A DNA stretch of 64,000 nt from Pseudomonadota bacterium (GCA_039024915.1 JBCCPK010000007.1:124001-188000), one strand, 5' to 3'; shown: positions 49,428-60,088, counted from the first letter of the stretch. The notes: generated by a model from the letters alone, not told the origin. Numbers and translations are program-made.

Positions 49428-50402
49428 TCAAGGCCAAAGCAAAGTGCCCTCACCGATCAGTATTGCTTCGCCGCCCAGCCGCACGCGCTGCAAGCCGCCA
49501 TCTTCGCCGACCTGTACCTCAAGCGTGAGCCTTGAAGGCCGCCCGATTGTGACGCCCTGTTCGATGCTCAGGCGATGCAGGCCAGCCATCGGTGCATCGA
49601 AGAGATGGATGGCGCCCGCTAAACTGGCCACGGCGGAACCCGTCGCCGGGTCCTCCTCGACTACCCCGTTTTCCGGCCACAATTTACGAGCTGAGAAGTC
49701 GGCGTCGGCTGCGACCGCATCACGGGTGTAAACGTACAGGCTGTCGCGGGCCTGTTCGAATACGCCAGGCGGCCGATCGGACATTCCAAGAAGCTTGTCG
49801 ATGGCCGCCGCCTTGGGTTTGACCGACGCCAGCGCCGCCTGATCACGCACCGGCACCAGATGGTAGGGCAGCGCGCCATCAAAAACGGTCGGCAGATGGT
49901 TTTCAAAACCCACTTGCCCAGGATCAAGGCCAAGCGCCAAGGCGATTTCTGCCTTCGTCGCCGACCAAGTGTAGCGCCGTGGCAGATGCAACAAATCAAA
50001 CTCGCCAAAGCCACGATTGCGATCAGGATCGTCTGGCTCAAACGAGACAGCTGCCCGAATGGCGCCAATCGCTGTTTCCAGAAGGACCAGACCGTCCGAC
50101 AAACCCTCAGCCAGAGACGCGCGGCTCAAAGCCACGGCCGCGCCGACGGTCGGATGGCCCGCAAATGGCAACTCACGGTCGGGGGTCAGGATTCGCAGCC
50201 GCGTCGAGTGCACATCATTTTCGGGATGACACAGAAAGATCGTGTCGGAGAGATTGAACTCCCGCGCGATGCGCAGAAGCGCATCATCGCTGGGAAACCG
50301 CTCTCCAGCGAACGCTTCGACACGCATATCAACGACCGCAAGCGGATTACCGGCAAATGGTGTCGACACAAAGACGTCGAAAATCTGATAGTTCAGCGGC
50401 AT
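49428..50402 (-). CDS. PhzF-family isomerase-like protein (copy 2)
   Basis: A 324-residue paralogue of the gene at 48416. It shares IFDVF...[28 protein letters not shown] and [16 protein letters not shown]. At the catalytic position it reads FNLSDTIF, with Asp53 in place of the usual glutamate, so its chemistry may be changed or lost. ATG 50402 is chosen over an upstream start because AGG lies 7 nt before it and the N-terminus then matches copy 1. Confidence 0.87.
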   Translation of the reverse strand: MPLNYQIFDVFVSTPFAGNPLAVVDMRVEAFAGERFPSDDALLRIAREFNLSDTIFLCHPENDVHSTRLRILTPDRELPFAGHPTVGAAVALSRASLAEGLSDGLVLLETAIGAIRAAVSFEPDDPDRNRGFGEFDLLHLPRRYTWSATKAEIALALGLDPGQVGFENHLPTVFDGALPYHLVPVRDQAALASVKPKAAAIDKLLGMSDRPPGVFEQARDSLYVYTRDAVAADADFSARKLWPENGVVEEDPATGSAVASLAGAIHLFDAPMAGLHRLSIEQGVTIGRPSRLTLEVQVGEDGGLQRVRLGGEAILIGEGTLLWP

Positions 50403-50450
50403 GTGCAACCTGCCCCGGAGCCTGTCCAAAGGACAGTGAAAATGCCCGTC

Positions 50451-50472
50451 ACCCGGCGCTAAGGCACCGGGT
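50451..50472 (-). terminator. Hairpin after the BA14K-like gene
   Basis: Arms ACCCGG/CCGGGT extended by GC/GC around one mismatch and a TAAG loop. Lies between the BA14K-like stop and the PhzF copy 2 start, on the minus strand. Likely terminator of the BA14K-like gene. Confidence 0.4.
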
Positions 50473-50520
50473 CGGGTAGGCGTGCATACACCGCCGAACT
50501 AACGAGGAAAACCCGTCCGC

Positions 50521-50862
50521 TCAGTGGATGAACGGCGAGCGGCAGTGGTGATAACGGCCCGAGTACGCCAGGAACAAATTGTTGTGGTGGTTATAGGACC
50601 GGTACCGGTTGTAGCAGTAGCGCACGTGCTGGTTCCAAACGTGGCCCCGCCCGAAGCGTACGTGACGGCCTCGGTAAGAGTAGTACTGCGGCCGGTGGTA
50701 GTTGCGGGCCTGGCTTGCCAGGATGCCCGCGGTGACACCGCCGATGATCAGCCCCGCAACCAAGGCGCCTCGACGATTTCCAGCTTCCGCCGGCTGAACG
50801 GTACTCAACGCCATTGCTCCAGCCAGAAACACCGCGCCGGCAAGTGTTAGAAAGCGTTTCAT
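50521..50862 (-). CDS. BA14K-like small secreted protein
   Basis: A 113-residue protein with a Sec signal (MKRFLTLAGAVFLAGAMALS, cleavage after AEA), a short hydrophobic glycine-rich segment (GALVAGLIIGGVTAGILA) and a Tyr/His/Arg-rich C-terminus with HVRYCYNRYRSY and two spaced cysteines. This matches the BA14K family, named after a Brucella immunoreactive 14-kDa protein, typical of Hyphomicrobiales. The function is not known beyond surface exposure and proposed lectin-like behaviour. It is the best taxonomic hint in the window. Confidence 0.75.
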   Translation of the reverse strand: MKRFLTLAGAVFLAGAMALSTVQPAEAGNRRGALVAGLIIGGVTAGILASQARNYHRPQYYSYRGRHVRFGRGHVWNQHVRYCYNRYRSYNHHNNLFLAYSGRYHHCRSPFIH

Positions 50863-50964
50863 GATTTTGGTCTCCTCAAACCAAGCTCTTTGCCCTCGTA
50901 CAAAGAGTTAACACACTTTTAACGCGTAGTGCACAGGGGTTTTGACTATGCTTTGCTTGCGCGT

Positions 50965-51759
50965 TCAGCCGAGTAAGGCGGCACCGTTTCGCACAGTGAG
51001 CGAGAAGCCGATCACACCTAGGCCCAGCAGAAAAACGATACGAAACAGACGCTCGGACAAACGCTGACGCAGCCGCTCGCCGATCCGCATTCCGACGATG
51101 CCCGGACCGATTGCCAGCGCGGACACGAGCGCCAGCGTCGGTGTCATCAGGCTCTTGGCGGTGAACACGACGCCGATCATCGCCGTTGAAAGCAGAAACA
51201 AAATGCCCAGCGCTTGCACCAGTTCGTCGCGCCTGAGGCCCAGAGACTGCAGGTAAAGGCCACCGGGGATGACAAAGACCCCGGTTATCCCCGTGACAAA
51301 GCCGTTTACGGAGCCAACGACCGGTCCAAGCCAGCGTTCCGCCTCAGCGGACAAACGCAGCGCAAAGCCGGAAAGACCGGTTGCCGCGAACGCCATAGCG
51401 AGGACGCCAAGCAGCAAGCCCGGAATGGCGGGATCAATAAGCGTCTGGATACGCGTACCTAGCCAGATGAGTGCCAGTGCGGGAACGAGAAACGGCCATA
51501 GCCGCCGCACCAGCCGCCGGAGATAGGGCCCTCGGACAGCCTGCATGAAATTGGTCACCAACGAGGGACCCACATTGGCCGCAATGGCAACCGACAGCGG
51601 CATGCTGATCGACAAAACGCTCAGGGCGAAAAGCGGCATGCCGAAGCCGACCACACCTTTGATGACGCCCGCGAGAAAGAACACGACCATGATCCAAGCG
51701 GTCGTGCCGAGGTCGAGCTGGGCAACCATTGCGCCTATGTCGCGAAGAAAACCGTCCAT
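50965..51759 (-). CDS. TauE/SafE-family sulfite exporter-like membrane protein
   Basis: A 264-residue, roughly eight-helix membrane protein. GVVGFGMPLFALSVLSISMPL and the second-half GFVTGITGVFVIPGGLYLQSLGL reflect the two repeated halves of the TauE/SafE (DUF81) family. Members export sulfite, sulfoacetate or other organic anions. It stands alone, divergent from pdxJ, so the substrate is open. Confidence 0.87.
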   Translation of the reverse strand: MDGFLRDIGAMVAQLDLGTTAWIMVVFFLAGVIKGVVGFGMPLFALSVLSISMPLSVAIAANVGPSLVTNFMQAVRGPYLRRLVRRLWPFLVPALALIWLGTRIQTLIDPAIPGLLLGVLAMAFAATGLSGFALRLSAEAERWLGPVVGSVNGFVTGITGVFVIPGGLYLQSLGLRRDELVQALGILFLLSTAMIGVVFTAKSLMTPTLALVSALAIGPGIVGMRIGERLRQRLSERLFRIVFLLGLGVIGFSLTVRNGAALLG

Positions 51760-51908
51760 GGCCGAGCCATAAAGCGTCTATGGCCGTGCCATAAGGGCGG
51801 CGATAGGCGAAGCCTGCTTTTAGCCCTCTTGAGATGGGCAAATCGCGGTTGACGCGGCGGCGTTGCGGGCGCATGTCCGGCAGCCCGAAACGATGAACGG
51901 AACGCTCC

Positions 51909-52655
51909 ATGCCCACTGAACTGTCTGTCAACGTCAACGCCATCGCTCATTTGCGCAATCGCCGCGATCTGCCCTGGCCGTCCGTGACCGATCTGTGTCG
52001 TATTTGTCTGGAAGAAGGTGCGGTTGGGATCACCGTACATCCACGGCCCGATCAGCGCCACATTCGAACGCACGATGTACATGATATCAAGGCGTTACTG
52101 TCCGAAGCTCAGTTTCAGGGTAAAGAGTTTAACATGGAGGGCTTCCCCGAAGAGCGCTTCCTTGCCCTGTGCGAACAGGCGCGGCCCACCCAGGTCACGC
52201 TCGTCCCTGACGATCCGGCACAGGCAACGTCGGATCATGGCTGGGACGTCGGGGCGCATGCGGCGATGCTGCGAGAAACCTGCGCGCGGATGCAGGCGTT
52301 CGGCGCTCGCGTGTCCCTGTTCATGGACGCCGATGCGGGCCAGATGGCGAGCGCGAAGGAAGTCGGTGCCGATAGGGTCGAACTTTACACCGGCCCTTAC
52401 GGCCACACATTTGATCCGGATGCGAAAGCTCAGGAATTGGCCAAGCTCAAAAATGCTGCCGAAGCTGCGCACAGCGAAGGGCTGGGCATCAATGCCGGCC
52501 ACGATCTGACGCTCGACAACCTCCCGCCCCTCCTTAGCTCGGCGCCGATGATTGCCGAAGTTTCAATCGGCCATGCTTTGACGGCGGACGCTCTTACCCA
52601 TGGCTATGCCGAAGCCGTTCGGCGCTATCGGGCGGCCTGCGGTCAAAACGTTTAG
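51909..52655 (+). CDS. pdxJ: Pyridoxine 5'-phosphate synthase
   Basis: A 248-residue TIM-barrel enzyme that condenses 1-deoxyxylulose-5-phosphate with the PdxA product to make pyridoxine phosphate (vitamin B6). [15 protein letters not shown] at the start, [20 protein letters not shown], and [13 protein letters not shown] near the end are the family signatures, including the active-site His and Glu. ATG 51909 follows CGGAACG. The PdxA2-like gene at 39605 is far off and in a catabolic operon, so the biosynthetic pdxA is probably elsewhere. Confidence 0.95.
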   Translation: MPTELSVNVNAIAHLRNRRDLPWPSVTDLCRICLEEGAVGITVHPRPDQRHIRTHDVHDIKALLSEAQFQGKEFNMEGFPEERFLALCEQARPTQVTLVPDDPAQATSDHGWDVGAHAAMLRETCARMQAFGARVSLFMDADAGQMASAKEVGADRVELYTGPYGHTFDPDAKAQELAKLKNAAEAAHSEGLGINAGHDLTLDNLPPLLSSAPMIAEVSIGHALTADALTHGYAEAVRRYRAACGQNV

Positions 52656-52750
52656 CCAACGAAATCTGCTTCTGGTTCCGCTTGACGGCTCACGCGAATT
52701 CCTGTTGAAGCGCGTACCGAACCGTACAGTACCTACCAAAGAGCTCCTCC

Positions 52751-53413
52751 TTGGCCGTAGACAGCTTACATGCACCTTCCGGCGACACTGAATTCACCGA
52801 ACGCCAGGCCGCCGTCCTCGAGATCGCGCTCAACCTGCTTGTGCAAGGCGGTGATAAGGCGCTGACCACGGCTGGCTTAGCGAAGGCCGCAAACTGCTCG
52901 AAAGAAAGCCTCTACAAATGGTTCGGCGATCGCGACGGAATCCTCGCCGCCATCGTCACCTTCCAGGCATCAAAGGTTCGCGGCGCCGATGACCGTGCCC
53001 TGCCCTCGACAAAAGACGCGTTCGACGCCGCGCTGCTGGCCTTCGCGGAAGACCTGCTGGAAGTTCTGCTGTCAGAGACCTCGCTTGCTCTCAACCGCCT
53101 CTCGATCGGCCAGGTCCCCGGCGAGCATGTGCGCGGCGAGAGCGCTGGGCTCGGCGCGCTTCTCGTTGACAGAGGCAAGCGCCGGATCGAGGCCCGTGCC
53201 ACCCAGCTGCTTACTCACGGCAAGCGGCAGCGCTTCATCGCATTCGACACCGCACAGGAAGCCTACACACTTCTGTACGGTCTGATTGTCGGCGACCTTC
53301 ACATCCGGGCTTTACTTGGTGATGACCCGGAGCTGAATGAGGGTGACCGTCGCGCCCGCGCGGCAAAGGCCATCGACACTTTTCTTTCCCTTTATGCCAC
53401 GGCGCTGAGCTAG
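52751..53413 (+). CDS. TetR/AcrR-family transcriptional regulator
   Basis: A 220-residue TetR-type regulator. The helix-turn-helix is at about residues 18-64 (LTTAGLAKAANCSKESLYKWFGDRDGILA), with a C-terminal domain of the AefR-like kind. The TTG start at 52751 is the only reasonable one, as no in-frame ATG occurs near the domain start; it lacks a strong binding site, suggesting low expression. It lies 27 nt before ilvC on the same strand, and might influence it, though TetR control of ilvC is not usual. Confidence 0.83.
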   Translation: MAVDSLHAPSGDTEFTERQAAVLEIALNLLVQGGDKALTTAGLAKAANCSKESLYKWFGDRDGILAAIVTFQASKVRGADDRALPSTKDAFDAALLAFAEDLLEVLLSETSLALNRLSIGQVPGEHVRGESAGLGALLVDRGKRRIEARATQLLTHGKRQRFIAFDTAQEAYTLLYGLIVGDLHIRALLGDDPELNEGDRRARAAKAIDTFLSLYATALS

Positions 53414-54460
<1,047 letters not shown>

Positions 54461-54499
54461 CCAGCCCTTTATCGCCTTTCAAGCGTGATCGATAATCCG

Positions 54500-54531
54500 A
54501 AGCCTCGAGGCACCCAGTCTCGAGGCTTTTC
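54500..54531 (+). terminator. Rho-independent terminator of ilvC
   Basis: Perfect 10-bp stem AAGCCTCGAG (54500-54509) / CTCGAGGCTT (54519-54528), 9-nt loop, followed by TTCTTT. It begins 40 nt after the ilvC stop. Confidence 0.85.
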
Positions 54532-54554
54532 TTTATAAAAAGAGGTTGGAACCC

Positions 54555-55451
54555 ATGGCAAAGCTAGCGTTTCTCGGGCTCGGCATGATGGGGCGGGGCA
54601 TGGCGTCGTGTTTGTTGCAAGCCGGCCATGACGTGACAGTCTGGAACCGCTCGCCCGGTAAAGCGGAGGCGCTCGCCGCGTCAGGTGCGCGCGTTGCGGC
54701 AACGCCCCAACAGGCAGCCGAGGGCGCTGATGCTGTCTTCTCCATGGTTGCCGACGATCAAGCCTCGACGCACTGCTGGTTATCAGAACAAGGCGCGATG
54801 CAGGCTCTGGCAAAGGGCACCTTTGTAATCGAGTGCTCAACAATCTCTCATGATCACAGCAAACGCCTCGCAGACGCAGCAAAGGGCGCGGGCCTTCGCT
54901 ATCTCGACTGCCCGGTCAATGGACCGCCTTCCGCAGCTGCGCAGGGCAAGCTGGTTCTCCTGGTCGGTGCCAGTAAGCCCGATCTGGACTTGGCCCGCCC
55001 GTGGCTTGAAACACTGTCGCAATCCATTCTCCACTTTGGCCCCGTTGGGACCGGTACGGCCTACAAGCTGTTAAACAACCTGCTTGGCGCGGTGCACGTC
55101 GCTGCCATCGCAGAGGCAGCAAACGTCGCCCGTCGCCTCGGCCTTGACGTCGAAACCACCGAGGCTGCGGTGAAAACTGGGCCGATTGGCAGCCCGCATA
55201 CGGTGCGCATGATCAAGCCGATGCTCGAAGGTCGAGCTGCGGACAGTTTCGGCCTAGCCATTGGGTTACGCGAAAAAGACGCCCGTTACTGCCTACAGAT
55301 GGCACGCGGCTTAGGCCTCAACATGAGCGTCGGCGAAGACGCCCATGCCTGGTATGTCGAAGCCTCCCAGGCTCATGGCTCACAGGACGATTCATCCATG
55401 CTGCAGGTCGTGGAGGGGCATGAGGGCCGCGTACCAAAGGCATCGAGCTAG
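54555..55451 (+). CDS. Beta-hydroxyacid dehydrogenase (3-hydroxyisobutyrate dehydrogenase-like)
   Basis: A 298-residue NAD(P)-dependent dehydrogenase. The N-terminal Rossmann domain opens with FLGLGMMGRGMASCLLQAGH; the substrate motif DCPVNGPPSAAAQGKL and the catalytic lysine in GTAYKLLNNLL follow. The family oxidises 3-hydroxyacids or reduces glyoxylate/succinic semialdehyde. ATG 54555 is preferred over TTG 54546 because AAAAAGAGG is then well placed. Just downstream of the ilvC terminator, it is transcribed separately. Confidence 0.9.
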   Translation: MAKLAFLGLGMMGRGMASCLLQAGHDVTVWNRSPGKAEALAASGARVAATPQQAAEGADAVFSMVADDQASTHCWLSEQGAMQALAKGTFVIECSTISHDHSKRLADAAKGAGLRYLDCPVNGPPSAAAQGKLVLLVGASKPDLDLARPWLETLSQSILHFGPVGTGTAYKLLNNLLGAVHVAAIAEAANVARRLGLDVETTEAAVKTGPIGSPHTVRMIKPMLEGRAADSFGLAIGLREKDARYCLQMARGLGLNMSVGEDAHAWYVEASQAHGSQDDSSMLQVVEGHEGRVPKASS

Positions 55452-55512
55452 GCGCTGCTCGAAGCACGCATTTCATCGCCGTTCCCGCAAAGGCCTCGTC
55501 CCAGCCGCGTCG

Positions 55513-55899
55513 TTAATCGGTGTCTCTGATCCGCTTCCACGCGCCAGGGTCGGCGTTTTTCAGACGCCGCATCGCGTTTTTTGCATCGGCTTCGAGCGCC
55601 TCCGTCGTCTCCTTCTTAACGGCGTCAATCCTTGTCAAGAGGTCGCTGATGGCCGCCAGCTTGTCGAGGTCCTCTTTCTCGGCAAGTTTGGCGTTCTTTC
55701 CTAGCGCCTCAACAGCTTCGAGCAGTTTTCCAAGCTGCTTACCGAAGCTGGCGACTTCAGTCTCGACCTTGTGCTCAATTTCGGGAACACCCTGGATATC
55801 AGGTGACCAGAATCTTGGGGCAATGGATTGCGTGACATCGCCAGAAAAAGGGGCGCGAAAAATCGGAGCCCAGACGTCGAGCGGGTTAAGGGGAGCCAT
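55513..55899 (-). CDS. Conserved-looking coiled-coil protein of unknown function
   Basis: A 128-residue soluble protein I do not recognise. The first 45 residues are proline- and tryptophan-rich (MAPLNPLDVWAPIFRAPFSG); the rest is a strongly charged heptad pattern, likely one long coiled coil (about 48-120). ATG 55899 is chosen for GAGAGA just upstream and a more protein-like N-terminus; the frame is open 33 nt further. The N-terminal motif suggests a docking peptide. Last in a minus-strand series that may include the genes at 56072 and 56995. Confidence 0.65.
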   Translation of the reverse strand: MAPLNPLDVWAPIFRAPFSGDVTQSIAPRFWSPDIQGVPEIEHKVETEVASFGKQLGKLLEAVEALGKNAKLAEKEDLDKLAAISDLLTRIDAVKKETTEALEADAKNAMRRLKNADPGAWKRIRDTD

Positions 55900-56071
55900 G
55901 GTTCTCTCGCAACTTGTTGAGGGGGAACTCAAAGTTGCGGTCGCTCATCGTTGCACGCAAGCTCAATTGTCAGGCAGCAAGGCAAGAGGAACGGGCATCC
56001 GAGGCTTCTGACGAACAAACGATCGGCCTTCCGGCACTGCGCTTCGAACCGGTTGGCAGAATCTGTGTCTG

Positions 56072-56941
56072 TCAACTGGGTTGTTCAAAAGGCACGTCCG
56101 GGCAGCCAGAGGGCTGCACGATTTCACCAGATGAGAATACCGTCCCGCTGCGAAACACACGGTGTACCGTAAAGACGTCTTCATAGTCTCTCAGCGCAAA
56201 ACCAAGGCTGCGGATCAGCCCATCAGCGGAGCCCATCTCTTCGAAGGGAGGTGCCGTGACGATAATCAGCTGCCCCGACTGGACCTCAAAGGCGATGTCG
56301 ATGTTTTGGTGGACGGTCGTCGTTTCGTTTTTGAGGAACTGGCACACGGTGGAGAACTCTCGGCAGGCCCATGCCGCCTGCTGCGGGGAACAAATGACCG
56401 GCACGCCGCCAGCCTGCGCCACAACATCTCCCACGCCAGCAATTGAAAAACCAAGAGTCAGCGCCGAGGGTGACGATGGCACGTTCCTGGTGAGCCTAAG
56501 ACCGCCGACCTTTTCCGTGGCGGGCGTGCGATAGGTGATAACGTCTTGGGCCTCGATGAAAGGCGCCAAACTATTTGCCAGAACACGAGACGAATGCGGC
56601 GCCTGCCAATACACAAGAGTGATGAAAAACGCTATCGCCGCCCCAACCGCGCAGCGCCGCACATTGAAGGGGCCCAGCTGTTTGGAGCCGACAGTGATGA
56701 TCACAGACCAGATAAATCCAATCGTCAGGATTACCGTGACCGGGGTCGTCAAGCCGCTTACATGGTAGCGGCCAAGGACAAGATCGTTCTGACCAACGAA
56801 CAGTACCAGGACACTGCAAAGGCCAAAAAGCGCAATGTGCCGGCTCTTAGGCTGGGCAAGCCAGTCGAAACTCAGAACGCCGAAAAACGGGATCGATGCA
56901 TTAAGGCATACAGCGAGGAGCTTGTTGGCGAGCGTCACCAT
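56072..56941 (-). CDS. Unknown membrane-anchored protein
   Basis: A 289-residue protein without a family I can name. About four transmembrane helices lie in the first 120 residues (LLAVCLNASIPFFGVLSF; ALFGLCSVLVLFVG; TVILTIGFIWSVIITVG; GAAIAFFITLVYW). A hydrophilic, presumably periplasmic domain of about 165 residues with four cysteines follows. ATG 56941 follows GGAGG. Downstream of the YARHG-like gene (54 nt) on the same strand. Small multi-helix proteins with a soluble tail can be lipid-modifying or envelope proteins; nothing here decides. Confidence 0.6.
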   Translation of the reverse strand: MVTLANKLLAVCLNASIPFFGVLSFDWLAQPKSRHIALFGLCSVLVLFVGQNDLVLGRYHVSGLTTPVTVILTIGFIWSVIITVGSKQLGPFNVRRCAVGAAIAFFITLVYWQAPHSSRVLANSLAPFIEAQDVITYRTPATEKVGGLRLTRNVPSSPSALTLGFSIAGVGDVVAQAGGVPVICSPQQAAWACREFSTVCQFLKNETTTVHQNIDIAFEVQSGQLIIVTAPPFEEMGSADGLIRSLGFALRDYEDVFTVHRVFRSGTVFSSGEIVQPSGCPDVPFEQPS

Positions 56942-56994
56942 TCGCCCTCCACCAACGTGCGCCCCATTGCTCAAAAGCGAGACCGAACCCTGCG

Positions 56995-57300
56995 TTAGCA
57001 GCCCCGCCGCCGCTCTTCGGAGCGTATGCGCTCAATGTAGCGGCGGGTATCCGAACCCATGGCGTTAAGGGCTTCCTGGCTGCTGCGGTAGCAACCCACA
57101 TTGCCAAAGGTGTTGATGCCGCGTTGGCTCTGGAAGCAGTAATTCCAGTCCGCAAACACCGCATTGCGCTCGTACCAAAGATCACCGCAACTCCATGCGG
57201 AAAAGTTCTGCGCGGTGGCTGGAACGGCCCAGAGCATCCCGAGCAGCAAAAGACCGCAGATTTTGGACAATCTGGATCGTTTGGTTGGTGTTCGTCTCAT
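56995..57300 (-). CDS. Secreted YARHG-like domain protein
   Basis: A 101-residue protein with a signal peptide (hydrophobic ICGLLLLGMLWAVPATA) and a compact domain SCGDLWYERNAVFADWNYCFQS, characteristic of YARHG-type extracellular domains, with three to four cysteines. GGGGGAG sits 8 nt before the ATG. The family is widespread in alphaproteobacteria, often as short secreted proteins, and has no known activity. Divergent from the gene at 57606. Confidence 0.75.
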   Translation of the reverse strand: MRRTPTKRSRLSKICGLLLLGMLWAVPATAQNFSAWSCGDLWYERNAVFADWNYCFQSQRGINTFGNVGCYRSSQEALNAMGSDTRRYIERIRSEERRRGC

Positions 57301-57605
57301 GCGTAAAGCTCCCCCTGAACCAGTACTGAGAGCATTTCACCGGCGAGCGGCGATGTCCACACAGCGGTAAGGGTAAGCGCGCCACCCGCAACGCCAACGA
57401 CGCCGTCAAACGCAGCAATTATGTCCAAGAGCTGCGGTTTTGGATCGACCCACGGACCCTCCGTCTGCAGCGCGGACAATGACCAGCCAGGTCAGGTTTC
57501 AGCCAATGCTGATAACTAAGCCGGTTGTGCTATAGATCACAGACGCTGCCCTGCCCGCGTTCTTGACTGGGTTAGTAGGCGGCTAAGTTGGCGTCGGAGG
57601 GCATC
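57301..57605. other. Divergent intergenic region
   Basis: No convincing gene in these 305 bases. A 60-codon TTG-started frame on the minus strand (57297-57479) overlaps the YARHG start by 4 nt but lacks a binding site. TATAGA at about 57531 could be a -10 of the plus-strand gene; no matching -35 is seen. Confidence 0.4.
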
Positions 57606-58190
57606 ATGGAACACATCATCGGCGTTCTTGTTGAAACCAACATCGCAACGATTATCGCCGTCAGCGGTATCGCTCTGTTGTTTCTTTCATTTGCGGGCAA
57701 GTTCGGGACCTACATCGAGATCAAAGCGGAACGACAGAACAAGGCTCTCATAACCGGTATTTTCCTGCTGATCCTGGGTGTCGGCATGCACGCGTATCCG
57801 TTGCTTTTTGACGATGGCACGGGCAATGGCGGAAACGGTCAGGCCATCGCAGACACCACCGACCCGACAACGACCGGCAGCACCGGCACCCATACTGGCT
57901 CGGAAACCGAGACTGAGCGCCGCGTCTTTATTCAGGCGGGCTCTTTTATCTTCGAAGACAGCGCGCACGATGTGCGCAACGAACTGGTGCAACGCGATAT
58001 TGTGGCGTTTGTGGCACCCAGCGACACGTTCGAGTTTTTGTGCCCTGGCTATTATGTCGTGTTGATTTCAGCGACAGACGATCAATCGGAGATGCGCGAA
58101 CTGTTGGGCCGGGTACGCGAGGTCGCCCCGGATGCCTTTCCGCGCCTGCGGACACACATTCCTGTTGACCTCTCAGCCTGCCCAAGCTGA
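57606..58190 (+). CDS. Membrane protein with C-terminal SPOR-like domain, unknown function
   Basis: A 194-residue protein: two transmembrane helices (about 8-28 and 42-62), a Gly/Thr-rich linker (65-105), then a periplasmic or cytoplasmic domain RRVFIQAGSF...ELVQRDIVAFVAPS...YYVVLISATDDQSEMRELLGRVR that resembles a SPOR fold with its repeated beta-alpha-beta pattern. SPOR domains bind denuded peptidoglycan. ATG 57606 follows GGAGGG; the frame starts 18 nt earlier. The two helices are unusual for SPOR proteins, which mostly have one. Confidence in the domain is moderate. Confidence 0.65.
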   Translation: MEHIIGVLVETNIATIIAVSGIALLFLSFAGKFGTYIEIKAERQNKALITGIFLLILGVGMHAYPLLFDDGTGNGGNGQAIADTTDPTTTGSTGTHTGSETETERRVFIQAGSFIFEDSAHDVRNELVQRDIVAFVAPSDTFEFLCPGYYVVLISATDDQSEMRELLGRVREVAPDAFPRLRTHIPVDLSACPS

Positions 58191-58435
58191 GCAGCCGAAA
58201 CGCGTCGACTTTCCGCGCTTGTGAGACGCACGGTGCGGTTCCGCGGTCGGGCGTGCTGCGGCGTTTGGTATGCGGGCAATCCCTCACGACAAAAGGCTCT
58301 ATGGAATGCAGGTTAACGCCGTTAGCCGACGCAGCGGTTTGCTGAGCGCCTGCGCACGCGGCTTGCACCGGGCAAAGAGACACAAGATCTCTCATGGCCC
58401 ATGGAGAAAACGCCTGTTCAACGAGGGACACTCTT

Positions 58436-59959
58436 ATGAACGATCAAACACTTATTGACGCCGGAACGCATGTTTCGCCGTTCGCGAAACGCTACGAGAA
58501 TTTTATTGGCGGGCAGTTCGTTGCGCCGAAGGCGGGCCGCTATTTCATGAACACGTCGCCGGTGACGGGCGCGGACATCGGTGAAGTAGCCCGCTCGGAC
58601 GCCGATGACGTGAACGCCGCACTGGACGCCGCCCACGCCGCAAAAGACGCCTGGGGAAAGACATCGCCGACCGACAGAGCCAATATGCTCCTCAAGGTCG
58701 CACAGGTAATGGAAGACAATCTGGAGCTTCTGGCGATCTGCGAGACCTGGGATAACGGCAAGGCACTGCGGGAAACGCGTCTCGCCGACCTGCCGCTCGC
58801 CATCGATCACTTCCGCTACTTTGCCTCGGTAATCCGCGGCCAGGAAGGCTCCATGGGCGAGTTGGACGACGACACCGTCGCCTACCACTTTCATGAACCG
58901 CTGGGCGTCGTCGGCCAGATCATCCCGTGGAACTTCCCGCTGCTGATGGCCGCCTGGAAGCTCGCGCCGGCACTGGCGGCAGGAAACTGCGTTGTTCTCA
59001 AGCCAGCCGAGCAGACACCCGCCACGATCATGGTGTTCGCTGAATTGGTCGGCGACATTCTGCCTCCAGGCGTGATGAACATCGTCAACGGGTTTGGCCT
59101 TGAAGCAGGCAAGCCGCTGGCAAGCTCGGACCGGATTGCAAAGATCGCCTTCACCGGCGAGACATCGACCGGCCGCCTGATCATGCAGTATGCGACCGAG
59201 AGCATCATTCCCGTGACGCTGGAACTGGGCGGAAAATCGCCGAACATCTTCTTCAAGGACGTCCTGCGCGAAGATGACGCCTACTTCGACAAATGCATCG
59301 AAGGCTTCGTGATGTTTGCGCTGAACCAGGGCGAGGTTTGCACCTGTCCCAGCCGTGCGCTCATCCACGAAGACATCTACGACGCCTTCATGGAGCGCGC
59401 TTTGGCGCGGACCAAAGCCATCATTCAGGCCGATCCGCGCAACGGCGACACCATGATGGGCGCGCAGGCGTCGTCGGAACAGAAGGAGAAGATTCTCTCC
59501 TACTTCGACATCGCATCACAGGAGGGCGCGGAGGTGCTTACCGGCGGCAAAGAAGCCGATCTCGGAGGCGATTTGTCGGGCGGCTACTATATCGAGCCGA
59601 CCGTGCTGCGCGGCCACAACAAGATGCGGGTCTTCCAGGAGGAAATCTTTGGGCCGGTCGTTTCTGTCACGACCTTCAAGGACGAAGCAGAAGCCATGGA
59701 TATCGCCAACGACACGCTCTACGGCCTTGGGGCCGGCGTATGGAGCCGCGATGCGAACACCTGCTACCGCTTCGGTCGCGGCATCAAGGCTGGGCGTGTG
59801 TGGACCAACTGCTATCACCTGTATCCGGCGCACGCGGCATTCGGCGGTTACAAGCAGTCGGGCATCGGTCGTGAGAACCACAAGATGATGCTCAACCATT
59901 ACCAGCAGACCAAAAACATGCTGGTGAGCTACAACCCCAATACGCTGGGCTTCTTCTAA
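58436..59959 (+). CDS. Acetaldehyde dehydrogenase, ExaC/AldB-type
   Basis: A 507-residue NAD-dependent aldehyde dehydrogenase of the ExaC/AldB group, used to oxidise acetaldehyde and similar aldehydes to acids. [33 protein letters not shown] with the general-base glutamate, and [11 protein letters not shown] with the catalytic cysteine are intact. ATG 58436 follows CGAGGGA; the frame extends 42 nt upstream. A terminator follows. The DUF779 gene at 60800 is a known companion of this enzyme type. Confidence 0.93.
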   Translation: MNDQTLIDAGTHVSPFAKRYENFIGGQFVAPKAGRYFMNTSPVTGADIGEVARSDADDVNAALDAAHAAKDAWGKTSPTDRANMLLKVAQVMEDNLELLAICETWDNGKALRETRLADLPLAIDHFRYFASVIRGQEGSMGELDDDTVAYHFHEPLGVVGQIIPWNFPLLMAAWKLAPALAAGNCVVLKPAEQTPATIMVFAELVGDILPPGVMNIVNGFGLEAGKPLASSDRIAKIAFTGETSTGRLIMQYATESIIPVTLELGGKSPNIFFKDVLREDDAYFDKCIEGFVMFALNQGEVCTCPSRALIHEDIYDAFMERALARTKAIIQADPRNGDTMMGAQASSEQKEKILSYFDIASQEGAEVLTGGKEADLGGDLSGGYYIEPTVLRGHNKMRVFQEEIFGPVVSVTTFKDEAEAMDIANDTLYGLGAGVWSRDANTCYRFGRGIKAGRVWTNCYHLYPAHAAFGGYKQSGIGRENHKMMLNHYQQTKNMLVSYNPNTLGFF

Positions 59960-59987
59960 GTCCTGCTTTCCGGAAGTACGAAATTCT

Positions 59988-60017
59988 GGCCCGCCGCACG
60001 CGATGCGGCGGGCCTTT
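59988..60017 (+). terminator. Rho-independent terminator of the aldehyde dehydrogenase gene
   Basis: Perfect 11-bp stem GGCCCGCCGCA (59988-59998) / TGCGGCGGGCC (60004-60014), 5-nt loop, followed by TTTC. It begins 29 nt after the stop. Confidence 0.85.
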
Positions 60018-60088
60018 CATTAGGCATTAGGGGGCTGGAAGCGCCGGTGACCTAAACGGGACGACTGACAAGCTCAGGGAGCGTGCAC

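Noticed and set aside
57297-57479. 60-codon minus-strand ORF overlapping the YARHG-like start
   Set aside because: It begins with TTG, has no Shine-Dalgarno and no recognisable domain. The ATGA overlap is suggestive but not enough.
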